Below are positions 35,322 through 44,881 of a stretch of DNA of 64,000 nucleotides, one piece after another. Each line of letters starts with the position of its first letter. Position 1 is the first letter of the stretch. The stretch lies in assembly GCA_020635875.1 (NCBI GenBank), contig JACJYY010000005.1, positions 1-64,000 of the forward strand, written 5' to 3'. The translations under genes and the position numbers were made by a program. Below the pieces are notes generated by a model. It ran no database searches and was not told where the DNA came from. It saw nothing but the letters and a program-made list of their open reading frames with translations. The DNA comes from Flavobacteriales bacterium (GTDB taxonomy: Bacteria; Bacteroidota; Bacteroidia; Flavobacteriales; Flavobacteriaceae).

Positions 35322-36572
35322 TTATTTGAACTTTTTGACCAATACACAAGCATTGTGTCCTCCAAAACCGAACGTGTTACTCATCACCACATTCATATCT
35401 CTTTTCTGCGCTTTATTAAACGTAAAATTAAGTTCCGGATTTATTCTGTCGTCATCCGTAAAATGATTTATTGTCGGAGGAACAATCCCGTGCTTAATTG
35501 ACAAAATTGATGCAATAGTTTCAATGGCTCCAGCCGCTCCTAATAAGTGACCTGTCATTGATTTAGTAGAATTCAAGTTTAATGTTTTTGCATGCTCTCC
35601 AAACACCGCCTCAATAGCTTTTGATTCAGCAATATCTCCTAATGGAGTAGACGTACCATGCATATTAACCCCATCTACATCTTCAGGCTTTAAGCCCGCA
35701 TCTCGTAAACAATTTAACATCACATTTTTTGCTCCTAAACCTTCTGGGTGTGGCGCTGTAATATGATGTGCATCTGCTGACATACCTCCACCGCCTATCT
35801 CACAATAAATAGTGGCTCCTCTTGCAACAGCATGCTCGTAACTTTCAAGCACTAATGCTCCAGCCCCTTCTCCTAAAACAAATCCTTCTCTATCTTTATC
35901 CATCGGTCTTGATGCTGTTTGTGGGTCATCATTACGTGTAGACAATGCATGCATCGCATTAAAACCCCCCATACCCGCAATAGTAACCGCCGCTTCAGCA
36001 CCTCCAGTAATCATCACATCTGCATGTCCCAATCGAATATAATTAAAGGCATCAATGATAGCATTTGTTGAAGAAGCACATGCCGAAACCGTCCCAAAGT
36101 TAGGTCCTCTAAATCCGTATTTAATTGAAATATGACCTGCTGCAATATCACCAATCATTTTAGGAATAAAGAATGGATTAAACTTCGGCGTTCCATCTCC
36201 AGCGGCAAAATTTAAAACCTCTTCCTGAAAAGTTTCCAACCCTCCAATACCAGATCCAAATATCACTCCCGCTCTATCCTTGTCTAGTTTATCCAAATCA
36301 ATTCCTGCATCTTCCATGGCCTCAGTTGAAGAAACTACCGCATACTGCGCATAACGATCTAACTTACGCGCTTCCTTTCTATCGATAAAGTCCGTAACAT
36401 TAAAATTTTTCAACTCACAAGCAAACTGTGTTTTGAACTTAGAAGCGTCAAAATAAGTAATTGGCGCAGCTCCACTTTTCCCGTTAATCAAACCATTCCA
36501 ATATTCTTCTACCGTATTTCCAATTGGAGTTAGAGCTCCTAAACCAGTTACTACAACACGTTTTAATTCCAT
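35322..36572 (-). CDS. fabF: Beta-ketoacyl-ACP synthase II
   Basis: Elongating condensing enzyme of type II fatty-acid synthesis, 416 residues from ATG 36572. Catalytic Cys (about 163, in TVSACASSTNAI) and the two His (NMHGTSTPLGD and KSMTGHLLGAAG) are intact, as is the closing NTFGFGGHNACV. The frame extends upstream only through TTG codons, and MELKRVVVTGLGALTPIG is the family start, so 36572 is used. It is the second gene after acpP; a hairpin lies between them and another just after it in rnc. Confidence 0.97.
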   Translation of the reverse strand: MELKRVVVTGLGALTPIGNTVEEYWNGLINGKSGAAPITYFDASKFKTQFACELKNFNVTDFIDRKEARKLDRYAQYAVVSSTEAMEDAGIDLDKLDKDRAGVIFGSGIGGLETFQEEVLNFAAGDGTPKFNPFFIPKMIGDIAAGHISIKYGFRGPNFGTVSACASSTNAIIDAFNYIRLGHADVMITGGAEAAVTIAGMGGFNAMHALSTRNDDPQTASRPMDKDREGFVLGEGAGALVLESYEHAVARGATIYCEIGGGGMSADAHHITAPHPEGLGAKNVMLNCLRDAGLKPEDVDGVNMHGTSTPLGDIAESKAIEAVFGEHAKTLNLNSTKSMTGHLLGAAGAIETIASILSIKHGIVPPTINHFTDDDRINPELNFTFNKAQKRDMNVVMSNTFGFGGHNACVLVKKFK

Positions 36573-36654
36573 ACTTAATTTTTCATTTTGAAAGGCTAAG
36601 ATAATTAAATCCAATTATTAGCCAACACTATAACCACTATAATACTTTATAAAA

Positions 36655-36689
36655 ACAAAAAACCCTAGATAAGTCTAACTTAAATAGGG
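36655..36689 (-). terminator. Partial terminator between acpP and fabF
   Basis: CCCTA-TT-TAAGT on the minus strand pairs with ACTTA-TC-TAGGG (arms 36663-36674 and 36678-36689), followed by a T-rich run. A 2x2 internal loop weakens it, which suits partial read-through from acpP into fabF. Confidence 0.6.
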
Positions 36690-36736
36690 CATTCGTATTC
36701 TTACTACACACCAAATCAGAAGGTGTATAAAAGCAA

Positions 36737-36973
36737 TTATGCTTTTGCAGTTTCGATATAAGAAATTGCTTGACCAACTGTAGCGATATTTTCAGCTTGA
36801 TCATCTGGAATTTGAATATCAAATTCTTTTTCGAACTCCATAATAAGCTCTACAGTGTCTAATGAATCAGCTCCTAAATCGTTTGTGAAACTAGCTTCAG
36901 TTACTACTTCATTTTCGTCAACACCTAATTTGTCTACAATAATCGCTTTTACTCTTGATGCAATGTCTGACAT
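36737..36973 (-). CDS. acpP: Acyl carrier protein
   Basis: A 78-residue acyl carrier protein. The phosphopantetheine Ser is in LGADSLDTVELIMEFE (about residue 37). The acidic four-helix bundle and length are typical. It delivers acyl chains to FabF, encoded next. A well-spaced promoter lies upstream and a partial terminator just downstream, which would give much more acpP than fabF mRNA. Confidence 0.97.
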   Translation of the reverse strand: MSDIASRVKAIIVDKLGVDENEVVTEASFTNDLGADSLDTVELIMEFEKEFDIQIPDDQAENIATVGQAISYIETAKA

Positions 36974-37003
36974 AACTTCTAATTTTTTGAATTAAATTTA
37001 GGG

Positions 37004-37032
37004 CAAAAATAAAAAACTTTGGTATATAACAA
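37004..37032 (-). promoter_or_regulatory. acpP promoter
   Basis: Minus-strand TTG (37030-37032) and TATTTTTG (37004-37011) are 18 bases apart, and the start site would fall about 25 bases before the acpP ATG. Together with the secDF promoter it is one of the best consensus matches in the window. The rest of the gap to purN (to 37125) holds no clear feature. Confidence 0.6.
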
Positions 37033-37125
37033 CCTTTTTTAAAAAAATATCAATAAAAAAATCGAAAAAACTACTTTTACGGTCTCGCTACCAGCACTAC
37101 AGCTGGCGAATAATAAATAAAACTT

Positions 37126-37689
37126 ATGATTCATCTTGCTTTATTTGCCTCAGGTTCAGGTTCTAATGTAGAAAACATCGTGAAGCACTTTACCAATCAC
37201 CCTACAATCAAGGTGACGACCATTTTATGTAACAATCCTAATGCAGGCGTCATAGATAGAGCTAAAAGACTTGACATCCCTTGTATTGTGTTTTCCAAAA
37301 AAGAACTTGAAGACGGTACGGTGGGCAAGCTGTTACAACAAAACTCTATTGACTTTATTGTACTCGCTGGCTTTTTATTAAAATTCCCAGAAAATCTCAC
37401 CATGAAATACACTCATAAAATCATCAACATTCACCCTGCTCTATTGCCCAAATATGGAGGAAAGGGAATGTACGGCATGCATGTACACAATGCTGTTGTT
37501 ACCAATAAGGAAAAAGAATCTGGTATCACAATCCATTATGTCAACGAAAACTACGACGAGGGGGCTATTATATTTCAAGACAGTGTAGCAGTCTTACCCA
37601 CGGATTCTGCCGAAGATGTTGCTCAAAAAATCCACGCGTTAGAATACAAGCATTTCCCTAGAGTTATCGAACAAATAGTTTCTTTATAA
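37126..37689 (+). CDS. purN: Phosphoribosylglycinamide formyltransferase
   Basis: Transfers formyl from 10-formyl-THF to GAR in purine synthesis, 187 residues. Visible are the phosphate-binding FASGSGSNVENI, NIHPALLPKYGGKGMYGMHVHNAVV with the catalytic His, and YDEGAIIFQDSV with the catalytic Asp. Its stop overlaps the rnhA start by one base (TAATG), so the two are co-translated. It diverges from acpP. Confidence 0.96.
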   Translation: MIHLALFASGSGSNVENIVKHFTNHPTIKVTTILCNNPNAGVIDRAKRLDIPCIVFSKKELEDGTVGKLLQQNSIDFIVLAGFLLKFPENLTMKYTHKIINIHPALLPKYGGKGMYGMHVHNAVVTNKEKESGITIHYVNENYDEGAIIFQDSVAVLPTDSAEDVAQKIHALEYKHFPRVIEQIVSL

Positions 37690-38174
37690 TGCCAAAATAC
37701 AGCGTCCACTTATATACAGATGGCGCCTCTAAGGGCAACCCTGGACTTTCCGGTTACGGCATTGTAATGGAAAGTACTACTTCGGATTACCGTAAAGAGT
37801 TTAAAGAAGGATTTCGCAAATCAACTAACAACAGAATGGAATTACTAGCCATCATTGTTGGACTCGAAAAACTCAAACAAAAACCCACCAGTGTACTGGT
37901 AATCTCTGACTCTAAATACGTTATTGACTCCGTTACAAAAGGCTGGGTTTTTGGCTGGGAAAAGAAAGGCTTTGTTGGAAAAAAGAATCCTGACCTCTGG
38001 AAACGATTTCTGAAAATATATCGCCAACACCATGTCGATTTCCAATGGGTAAAAGGACACAACAATCATCCTCAAAATGAGAGATGCGACTATTTGGCCG
38101 TGACCGCCTCCGAAGGCACAACGCTTTCTGTAGATTACTTTTTTGAACAAAATGAATCCCAAACATTATTGTAG
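37689..38174 (+). CDS. rnhA: Ribonuclease HI
   Basis: Degrades RNA in RNA-DNA hybrids, 161 residues. The catalytic DEDD set is visible: YTDGASKGNPGLSG, NNRMELLAII, ISDSKYVIDS and NERCDYLA. The WVKGH segment belongs to the same family. The start codon shares its A with the purN stop. A 50-odd-base gap and a -7 element separate it from the kinase gene after it. Confidence 0.95.
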   Translation: MPKYSVHLYTDGASKGNPGLSGYGIVMESTTSDYRKEFKEGFRKSTNNRMELLAIIVGLEKLKQKPTSVLVISDSKYVIDSVTKGWVFGWEKKGFVGKKNPDLWKRFLKIYRQHHVDFQWVKGHNNHPQNERCDYLAVTASEGTTLSVDYFFEQNESQTLL

Positions 38175-38218
38175 CTCATTTAAGAATTAGTATCCTTTTA
38201 TACTTAAAACATATAGGC

Positions 38219-38226
38219 TATATTTG
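38219..38226 (+). promoter_or_regulatory. -7 element of the PfkB kinase gene
   Basis: TATATTTG fits TAnnTTTG 25 bases before the ATG at 38251. It overlaps the apparent TTG start at 38224, arguing that the longer frame is not translated. Confidence 0.4.
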
Positions 38227-38250
38227 TCGTTCATTTTTAACACCTTTATA

Positions 38251-39177
38251 ATGAGTAAACTTCTTATCGTAGGCACAGTCGCATTTGACGCTATCGAAAC
38301 CCCTTTTGGAAAAACAGACAAAATACTTGGTGGAGCAGGAACTTACATTGGTCTTTCATCATCGTTTTTTGGTGCTCAATCTTCTATCGTTTCGGTGGTA
38401 GGTGAAGATTTTCCTCAAGACTACATAGAGATGTTAAAAGCCAAGGACATTGATGTTACAGGATTAGAAATCGTAAAAGGAGGAAAAACATTTTTCTGGA
38501 GCGGTCGTTATCACAATGACATGAACTCTAGAGACACTTTGGATACTCAGTTGAATGTATTAGAAAACTTCAATCCAATTGTACCCAAAGAGTACAAGAA
38601 TGCTGAATTTGTCATGTTGGGAAATTTACACCCTTTGGTACAAAACAGTGTATTAGATCAACTATCTACCCAGCCAAAACTAGTGGTTTTGGACACTATG
38701 AACTTTTGGATGGATTGCGCGTTGGACGCTCTTAAAATAGTTATGAAACGTGTTGATGTCATCACCATAAACGACGAGGAAGCAAGACAGTTGTCAGGGG
38801 AATATTCTTTGGTAAAAGCTGCCGCCAAAATTCATGAAATGGGACCACAATACGTGGTTATAAAAAAAGGAGAACACGGCGCTTTACTGTTTCATAATCA
38901 TCATGTTTTTGCCGCTCCAGCATTACCACTAGAAGAAGTATTTGACCCAACAGGAGCTGGAGACACATTTGCAGGAGGATTTATCGGTTATTTATCCCAG
39001 AAAGACGAGGTAACTTTTGAAGAAATGAAAAATGCTATCATTTATGGTTCCAACATGGCGTCATTTTGCGTAGAAAAGTTTGGCACACAACGAATGGAAG
39101 AATTAACCACAAAAGAAGTCACCGAAAGACTAAAACAATTCAGAGCCCTAACCACCTATAATATCGAAATTGAATAG
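38251..39177 (+). CDS. PfkB-family carbohydrate/nucleoside kinase
   Basis: Ribokinase-like kinase, 308 residues from ATG 38251 (the frame extends upstream only from a TTG at 38224). It has the start motif GTVAFDAIETPFGKTDKILGGAG and the family signature DPTGAGDTFAGGFIGYL, whose Asp is the catalytic base. Whether it phosphorylates ribose, adenosine or another sugar cannot be told. It sits directly before the PurF-type gene (36-base gap), which suggests a role in purine or ribose metabolism. Confidence 0.9.
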   Translation: MSKLLIVGTVAFDAIETPFGKTDKILGGAGTYIGLSSSFFGAQSSIVSVVGEDFPQDYIEMLKAKDIDVTGLEIVKGGKTFFWSGRYHNDMNSRDTLDTQLNVLENFNPIVPKEYKNAEFVMLGNLHPLVQNSVLDQLSTQPKLVVLDTMNFWMDCALDALKIVMKRVDVITINDEEARQLSGEYSLVKAAAKIHEMGPQYVVIKKGEHGALLFHNHHVFAAPALPLEEVFDPTGAGDTFAGGFIGYLSQKDEVTFEEMKNAIIYGSNMASFCVEKFGTQRMEELTTKEVTERLKQFRALTTYNIEIE

Positions 39178-39213
39178 ATTAAGCGTTATAAACCTTTTTT
39201 AATCCTTCACAGA

Positions 39214-41112
39214 ATGAGTGATGCTATCAAACACGAATGCGGTATAGCCTTTTTAAGATTGCTAAAGCCTTTAGAATATTATAAAGAAAAATACGGCAGC
39301 GCATTTTACGGCTTACAAAAAATGTATCTCCTTATGGAGAAACAACACAACAGAGGGCAAGATGGAGCTGGATTAGCAAGTGTTAAATTAAATATGGATC
39401 CAGGAGAACGCTACATCAGTCGCGTTCGATCTAACAGTTCTAAACCGATCAATGATGTATTTAAACAAATTAACGATCGTATTGATACCGAACTCAAAAA
39501 CAACCCTGAATATATTGATAATGTAGAAGAGCAAAAAAGAAACATCCCCTATATTGGAGAAGTTTTTTTGGGACATGTACGATACGGGACATTTGGTAAA
39601 AATAATATCGAAAGTGTACATCCTTTCCTAAGACAAAACAACTGGATGCATCGCAACTTAATTGTTGCCGGTAATTTTAACATGACCAATGTAACGCAGC
39701 TATTCAACAGCTTAGTTGAGTTGGGGCAACATCCAAAACAGAAAGCGGATACCGTAACTGTAATGGAAAAAATTGGGCATTTTTTGGATGAAGAAGTAAT
39801 TGATTTGTATCATGAATGCAAACAGATGGGGCTTTCTAAACAAGAAGCTTCTCCTGTAATTGCCGAAAAATTAAATGTAGCCAAAATACTCAAACGCGCC
39901 TCTAAAAATTGGGACGGTGGTTTTGCCATGGCAGGATTAATGGGACATGGAGATTCCTTTGTATTGAGAGACGGAAAAGGAATTAGACCTGCCTATTATT
40001 ACAAAGACGACGAAATTGTAGTAGTTACTTCCGAAAGACCTGTCATCCAAACCGTATTTAATGTGCCTTTTGAGAGTATCCACGAGTTAGAACCAGGAAA
40101 AGCCATCATCACAAAGAAGAATGGCACGGTAAAAATTGAAGAGATAATTCCATCAGAAAATACGAAAGCCTGTTCTTTTGAAAGAATCTATTTCTCGAGA
40201 GGGAGTGATGCAGAAATCTACCAAGAACGCAAAAAATTAGGACAACTCATTCTACCGCAAGTACTTGAAGTCATCAACAACGATACTAAAAACACGGTAT
40301 TTTCCTATATCCCAAATACAGCAGAAACCTCGTTCTATGGATTGGTTGAAGCTGCTCAAGATTACTTGAATGAAAGAAAAATTGCCGAAATATTAAATCA
40401 TCCCGAAAAATTAAACCCTGCTGGTCTCAGGGAAATACTAGCACCTAAATTACGTACTGAAAAAGTCGCTATTAAAGACGCTAAACTAAGAACGTTTATC
40501 ACTGAAGATAGTAGTCGTGATGAAATGGTTGCCCATGTATATGATGTAACCTACGGCGTAATCAAATCAAATGACAATCTGGTTATCATTGACGATAGTA
40601 TTGTTAGAGGAACAACACTTAAACAAAGTATTATCAAAATGATGGATCGTTTAGGCCCAAAGAAAATTGTGGTTGTGTCATCAGCTCCCCAAATTAGATA
40701 TCCTGACTGCTATGGTATTGATATGGCAAAAATGGAAGGATTGATTGCTTTTAGAGCTGCTTTAGAGTTACATAAAGACAGGGGAACCTATGGAATTGTA
40801 GAAAAAATCTACAACAAGTGTCTCTCTCAGGTTGACTATAAAGACGTGGATGTCGTTAATTATGTACAAGAATTATACGCTCCATTTAAGGATCAAGAAA
40901 TTTCGGATAAAATTGCCGAAATGATTACTCCTCCAGAAATCAGAGCTAAAGTAGAAGTCATTTATCAAACCGTAGAAAATCTACACTTGGCCTGCCCAAA
41001 AAATCTAGGAGATTGGTATTTCACAGGAAAATATCCTACTCCTGGAGGAAATAGAGTTGTCAATAGAGCCTTCATGAACTTTTATGAAGGAAAGGACACA
41101 AGAGCCTATTAA
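39214..41112 (+). CDS. Amidophosphoribosyltransferase-like protein (long PurF paralogue)
   Basis: A 632-residue protein. The N-terminal glutaminase domain starts MSDAIKHECGIAF, with the nucleophile Cys9 after an 8-residue propeptide, and continues through KQHNRGQDGAGLAS and GHVRYGTFGK. The C-terminal phosphoribosyltransferase domain has the PRPP loop LVIIDDSIVRGTTLKQSI. It is about 120 residues longer than E. coli PurF, with insertions. Bacteroidota often carry this long version besides a standard PurF; which one makes phosphoribosylamine here cannot be told from this window. It ends at a long perfect hairpin. Confidence 0.88.
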   Translation: MSDAIKHECGIAFLRLLKPLEYYKEKYGSAFYGLQKMYLLMEKQHNRGQDGAGLASVKLNMDPGERYISRVRSNSSKPINDVFKQINDRIDTELKNNPEYIDNVEEQKRNIPYIGEVFLGHVRYGTFGKNNIESVHPFLRQNNWMHRNLIVAGNFNMTNVTQLFNSLVELGQHPKQKADTVTVMEKIGHFLDEEVIDLYHECKQMGLSKQEASPVIAEKLNVAKILKRASKNWDGGFAMAGLMGHGDSFVLRDGKGIRPAYYYKDDEIVVVTSERPVIQTVFNVPFESIHELEPGKAIITKKNGTVKIEEIIPSENTKACSFERIYFSRGSDAEIYQERKKLGQLILPQVLEVINNDTKNTVFSYIPNTAETSFYGLVEAAQDYLNERKIAEILNHPEKLNPAGLREILAPKLRTEKVAIKDAKLRTFITEDSSRDEMVAHVYDVTYGVIKSNDNLVIIDDSIVRGTTLKQSIIKMMDRLGPKKIVVVSSAPQIRYPDCYGIDMAKMEGLIAFRAALELHKDRGTYGIVEKIYNKCLSQVDYKDVDVVNYVQELYAPFKDQEISDKIAEMITPPEIRAKVEVIYQTVENLHLACPKNLGDWYFTGKYPTPGGNRVVNRAFMNFYEGKDTRAY

Positions 41113-41131
41113 AATACCTTGAACAGAATAC

Positions 41132-41172
41132 AAAAAACTAGGGCTGCCAATTGGCAGCCCTAGTTTTTTTAA
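41132..41172. terminator. Bidirectional terminator between the PurF paralogue and the T9SS gene
   Basis: A 38-base inverted repeat with arms 41132-41150 and 41151-41169, core CTAGGGCTGCCAA against TTGGCAGCCCTAG, flanked by A6 and T7. It serves both converging genes. Confidence 0.85.
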
Positions 41173-42977
41173 TGAATTATCTTAATAGTTTCTGTTTTTC
41201 CTTCTTTCAAATAAACAGTGACTATTAATACATTATTCTCAGCTTTAATATCAGAAATAGCATATTCAACTCCATCGAGTTTCTTTTGATCATAAATCAC
41301 TTTTCCACTCACAGTATGGATCTTAATCTTATGAAGTTCTCCTTTTCTTACATTAATTATAATATCATCACCATTTGAAACTACCACAACATTAGATTCC
41401 TTGCTGTCATGCCCTTTCTTATCACCATCATTATTATTTATTTTATCAGTAAATCGAATCACAAAACGATCATTAAACTCGCCTGCTTCAGAAGTAAACG
41501 AATATGCTCCTTCTTTCAAATTATGAATCTTTTGAGTCAATTTATCTTCTAAATAAATATCCATATCGACAAAAATTCCTTCCGCTTTCGGCAAATTAAT
41601 CACATTTAATTGTCCTCCTGTTTCTGCCAACTTAAACCCAACCTTAATAACATCGTCTTTACTAAATTGCTTTTTACCTTGAATGGTCAATTTTCTATCT
41701 TGATCTGAGCCCGCATCATCAATCAACATGTAAATCTCAACTTGATTAGAGCCACTTAATATATTAGCATCATATAAGTTATCAAAACCATCAGAAGCTC
41801 CTCTAAAATAACCCATCAACATACGTTTAAACGAACCTGTCTGATTAGCCACATCAATCCAAAAACGGTCTGAACCTGTATTTTGCGTTGGTTTGCTTGA
41901 GCGATAGAAATTGGTATTGTTACCCGCACTAGTAACCCTCATACAATTTCTAAAAGTAGCCGTACCGTTTACTAAACCTTCCACAAAAAAGGCTTGACCT
42001 GAAGCAATGCTATTAAGTGGTGGAAACGTATTACCTCCATAAGAAATATCCAGCCCTTCATTATCTAGATTATCTACAGCTATAGAAACAGCTACTGTAC
42101 CTGTACCCGTACCAACACCTCCTGCCAAAGTAAACACCGCATAATCAGTTTCCGTAAAATAACCATTTAGCCCTTCCGTGTTATAGTTTGAAATTCGAGT
42201 ATTATGTGTCCAGAAATATAATCCGCCCGTTGTGTTTCCTGCAGCGTGGTTATATAAAATAAACTCTTCAGCACTTAGTGCTCCAGGATAAGGATTTCCT
42301 AACAAATTCCATTTACTATTAACTAAAAAGATGTTCGACAATATTCGACCATTATTAATTGTTCCCGTAAAATTAGCAGTTGTTGCGACAGGGGTAACCT
42401 TTGATGCGTTATTTGTCATTACAATATACCCAGTCCCTGGAGTCATGGTTCCACTTACAACATAAGACCAATACCCATTTTGAGCGTTCCAAATGTAGGA
42501 GCGATTTTTTGGTATTCCACTTAAATTATAATTCGACATTGGCGAAGACCAATAGGTGTAATCTCCTAAATACATTGGCTGAGAAACCCTTGTCAAACTA
42601 ACTCCTCCTGAACCTGAATTAACTGCTCCATCATAATATTGCAATAAATCACCTCCATCCGCAATTGTAATACTTGTATTGTTTGTAATATCATGCTGTA
42701 CATCCACCATATCACCGCTTCCAATAGATAAAATTCCAGTAGTCAAATTCAGCGTACAACAACTAAAATTTCCGTTTACAGCCGTATCATAAGCTCCTGC
42801 CAAAATTACTGGTGTTGTTTCGTCTGGAGTCCCATTACTCCAACTAGCACCGTCCCAAGTGGTTGGAGTTCCTGAACAAATTAGCTCGGTATAACAATCT
42901 TCATATTTAATAAATGTAAAATAAGCTGTTGTATATCCAGAAAAATCAACATCTAGGCTTAATGGACATTTATTAGG
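41169..42977 (-). pseudogene. 5'-truncated T9SS-exported surface protein
   Basis: The frame codes for at least 600 residues, reading upstream without a stop to a TAG at 42978-42980. The only ORF-start candidates inside it are TTG codons, and no signal peptide is present. The N-terminal part reads CSGTPTTWDGASWSNGTPDE, a surface-protein repeat. The middle is a Gly/Asn/Tyr-rich beta region. The end is a T9SS type-A sorting tail (KIHTVSGKVIYD, then EGKTETIKIIH). The missing 5' half should hold the signal peptide. The breakpoint coincides with the left edge of an IS256-like element, so the gene was cut there and the rest lost. Confidence 0.8.
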
Positions 42978-43030
42978 CTAAAATCTTCGAGAAGGCTTAT
43001 TGTGATTAGCTTTGCAGCAAATCAAAGGTT

Positions 43031-43926
43031 ATGAATAAAAAAAGTGCTTTTATTGTGGTACTCATTTTACGAAGAAAAACGGAGTTGTAAAAGGTGTTCA
43101 ATTATACAAATGCTCTCATTGTGGTAAGCAATTTTTGGGTGGAAACCGACTTGATAGTGACATTCTTTGGAAAGACTATGTAGAAGGAAAACAAACCTAT
43201 TTACAGCTATCACGGAAACACGGATGTTCTGTAAAAACAATTCAAAGAAAGCTAGATACAATTACTGTTAAAAATGATCTCAAGAATAAGAAAGCAAGAA
43301 AAGTAGTTGTTCTAATGGACACCACTTATTGGGGACGGAATTTTGGCGTTATGCTTTTCAAAGATGCCCTGACGAAAGAAAATCTGCTGAAATATTATGT
43401 CAGAAATGAGTCAAACGCTCTTTATCTTCAGGGAATCAACCAATTGAAATCTTACGGTTTTCAAGTCATCGGAATTGTGTGTGATGGCAGAAAAGGACTT
43501 ATCCAATTGTTTAAAGACATTCCTGTTCAGATGTGCCAGTTTCATCAATCTGCCATTATTCGCAGATATTTGACAAAAAAGCCTAAGCTCAAAGCAGCGC
43601 AAGAACTCATGGAAGTGGTTGATTTGATGAAACAAACAGACAAAGACAGTTTTGTAGGAGCATTAGGATTGTGGTTTGAAAAATGGTCAGATTTCCTAAA
43701 CGAAAGAACCATAAACCCTATTACAAAGAAATCCAATTATACTCATAAAAGACTCCGAAGTGCCTATAGAAGCCTAAAAACCAATCTTCCTTGGCTCTTT
43801 ATCTGGTATGATAATATTGAACTTGAAATCCCCAATACAACCAATGCGATTGACGGTCACTTTGCTGATTTAAAGAACAAACTTCGAAACCACAACGGAT
43901 TAACTGTCGAAAGAAAAAAGAAATAG
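43031..43926 (+). pseudogene. IS256-like (Zn-ribbon variant) transposase, frameshifted and truncated
   Basis: The sequence opens with ATG at 43031, then A7 at 43037-43043. After it, in the -1 frame, come a zinc ribbon (CFYCGTHFTKKNG and YKCSHCGKQF) and the DDE core, which includes VVLMDTTYWGRNFGV, GIVCDGRKGLIQLF and QMCQFHQSAIIRRYL. The zinc-ribbon frame has no start codon before it, so a frameshift at A7 separates start and body, whether mutation or slippage. The C-terminus (HNGLTVERKKK) is cut short: the stop TAG at 43924-43926 borrows its last G from the IS1595 element's terminal repeat. Left of it the surface-protein gene is broken. The 3' end of the element was not found. Confidence 0.75.
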
Positions 43927-44881
43927 AGGTCATTATTTAATTGCATATCTTTAAGGCATTGTAAAATATAGGAATTATGGATTTTTTTAAAGGTCAAAAC
44001 CTCATAGAGTTTTCTGAATACTTCAAAACGGATGAAGATTGCAAGAAATATTTATCTGATTTTAAGTGGAAAGATGGTTATTCTTGCCGTAAATGTGGTC
44101 ATAAGAGATGTCAAATTCGTAAAGATTTTTCTAGAACTTGCAATATTTGTAGCCACACCGAATCAAGTACAGCAAACACCTTGTTTCATAAAGTAAAATT
44201 TGGTTTGAGAAAAGCGTTTTTCATTTGTTTTGAAATGTCAACTACCACTAAAAGTTTGTCTGCTCTACAGATGAGTGTACGTTATGGAGTTCAAGAAAAT
44301 ACAGCAAGATTATTTATGCATAAAGTTCGAGAAGCAATGAAATCTAGTGGAAACAACCCTATCAAAGGAATAGTTCATGTGGATGAATTTGTGGTTGGAG
44401 GACACGAGGAATCTAAACAAGGTAGAAGTTATGACAGTAAAAAGAAGAAGTCTGTTTGTGCCGTAGAATTAACGGATGACGGAAAAGTAAAGCGTTTTTA
44501 TGCTCTAAAAATAAAAGACTTTTCAGCAAAATCTTTAATCAATATTTTTGACAAACATATTAGCAAAGAAGCAAAAGTTACCACTGATAATTGGAAAGCA
44601 TACAGACCTATTTCTAAAAAATATAACATCACACAAATAATGAGTGATAAGGGTTCGAATTTCAAAGCTTTACACACAATGATACATCAAATTAAAACAT
44701 GGATTAGAACCACCTATTCTTGGGTAAGCGATGGAAATATTGAACGCTATTTTAGTGAATTTTGCTATAGAATTAATCGTTCTCAACGCAAAGAAACCAT
44801 ATTTAACAATCTAATTAAAAGAATGGTAGAATCAGAGAGTATTACTCAAAAACAAATACTATGTAATTAAATAATGACCTC
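43926..44881 (+). mobile_element. IS1595-type insertion sequence (complete)
   Basis: A 956-bp element bounded by 22-bp inverted repeats that match at 21 positions. The left repeat (43926-43947) begins GAGGTCATTATTTAATT, and the right (44860-44881) is its reverse complement apart from one base. It contains one transposase gene. The 8-base flanks AAGAAATA (left) and AAAAAATG (right) agree at 6 of 8 positions, possibly a decayed target duplication. It interrupts the IS256-like gene. Confidence 0.85.
43977..44870 (+). CDS. IS1595-family transposase (ISXO2-like)
   Basis: A 297-residue transposase. The N-terminal zinc ribbon is SCRKCGHKRC and TCNICSHTES. A helix-turn-helix region follows, with MSVRYGVQENTARLFMHKV. 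The catalytic DDE-type core has HVDEFVVGGHEES, TTDNWKAYRP and GNIERYFSEFCYRINRSQRKE. It occupies nearly all of the element, ending 11 bases before the right terminal repeat's end. All key residues seem intact, so it may be active. Confidence 0.92.
   Translation: MDFFKGQNLIEFSEYFKTDEDCKKYLSDFKWKDGYSCRKCGHKRCQIRKDFSRTCNICSHTESSTANTLFHKVKFGLRKAFFICFEMSTTTKSLSALQMSVRYGVQENTARLFMHKVREAMKSSGNNPIKGIVHVDEFVVGGHEESKQGRSYDSKKKKSVCAVELTDDGKVKRFYALKIKDFSAKSLINIFDKHISKEAKVTTDNWKAYRPISKKYNITQIMSDKGSNFKALHTMIHQIKTWIRTTYSWVSDGNIERYFSEFCYRINRSQRKETIFNNLIKRMVESESITQKQILCN

Noticed and set aside
36616..36640. Replication origin near gyrB/acpP
   Set aside because: gyrB alone does not mark an origin; no dnaA or dnaN and no cluster of DnaA boxes were seen here.
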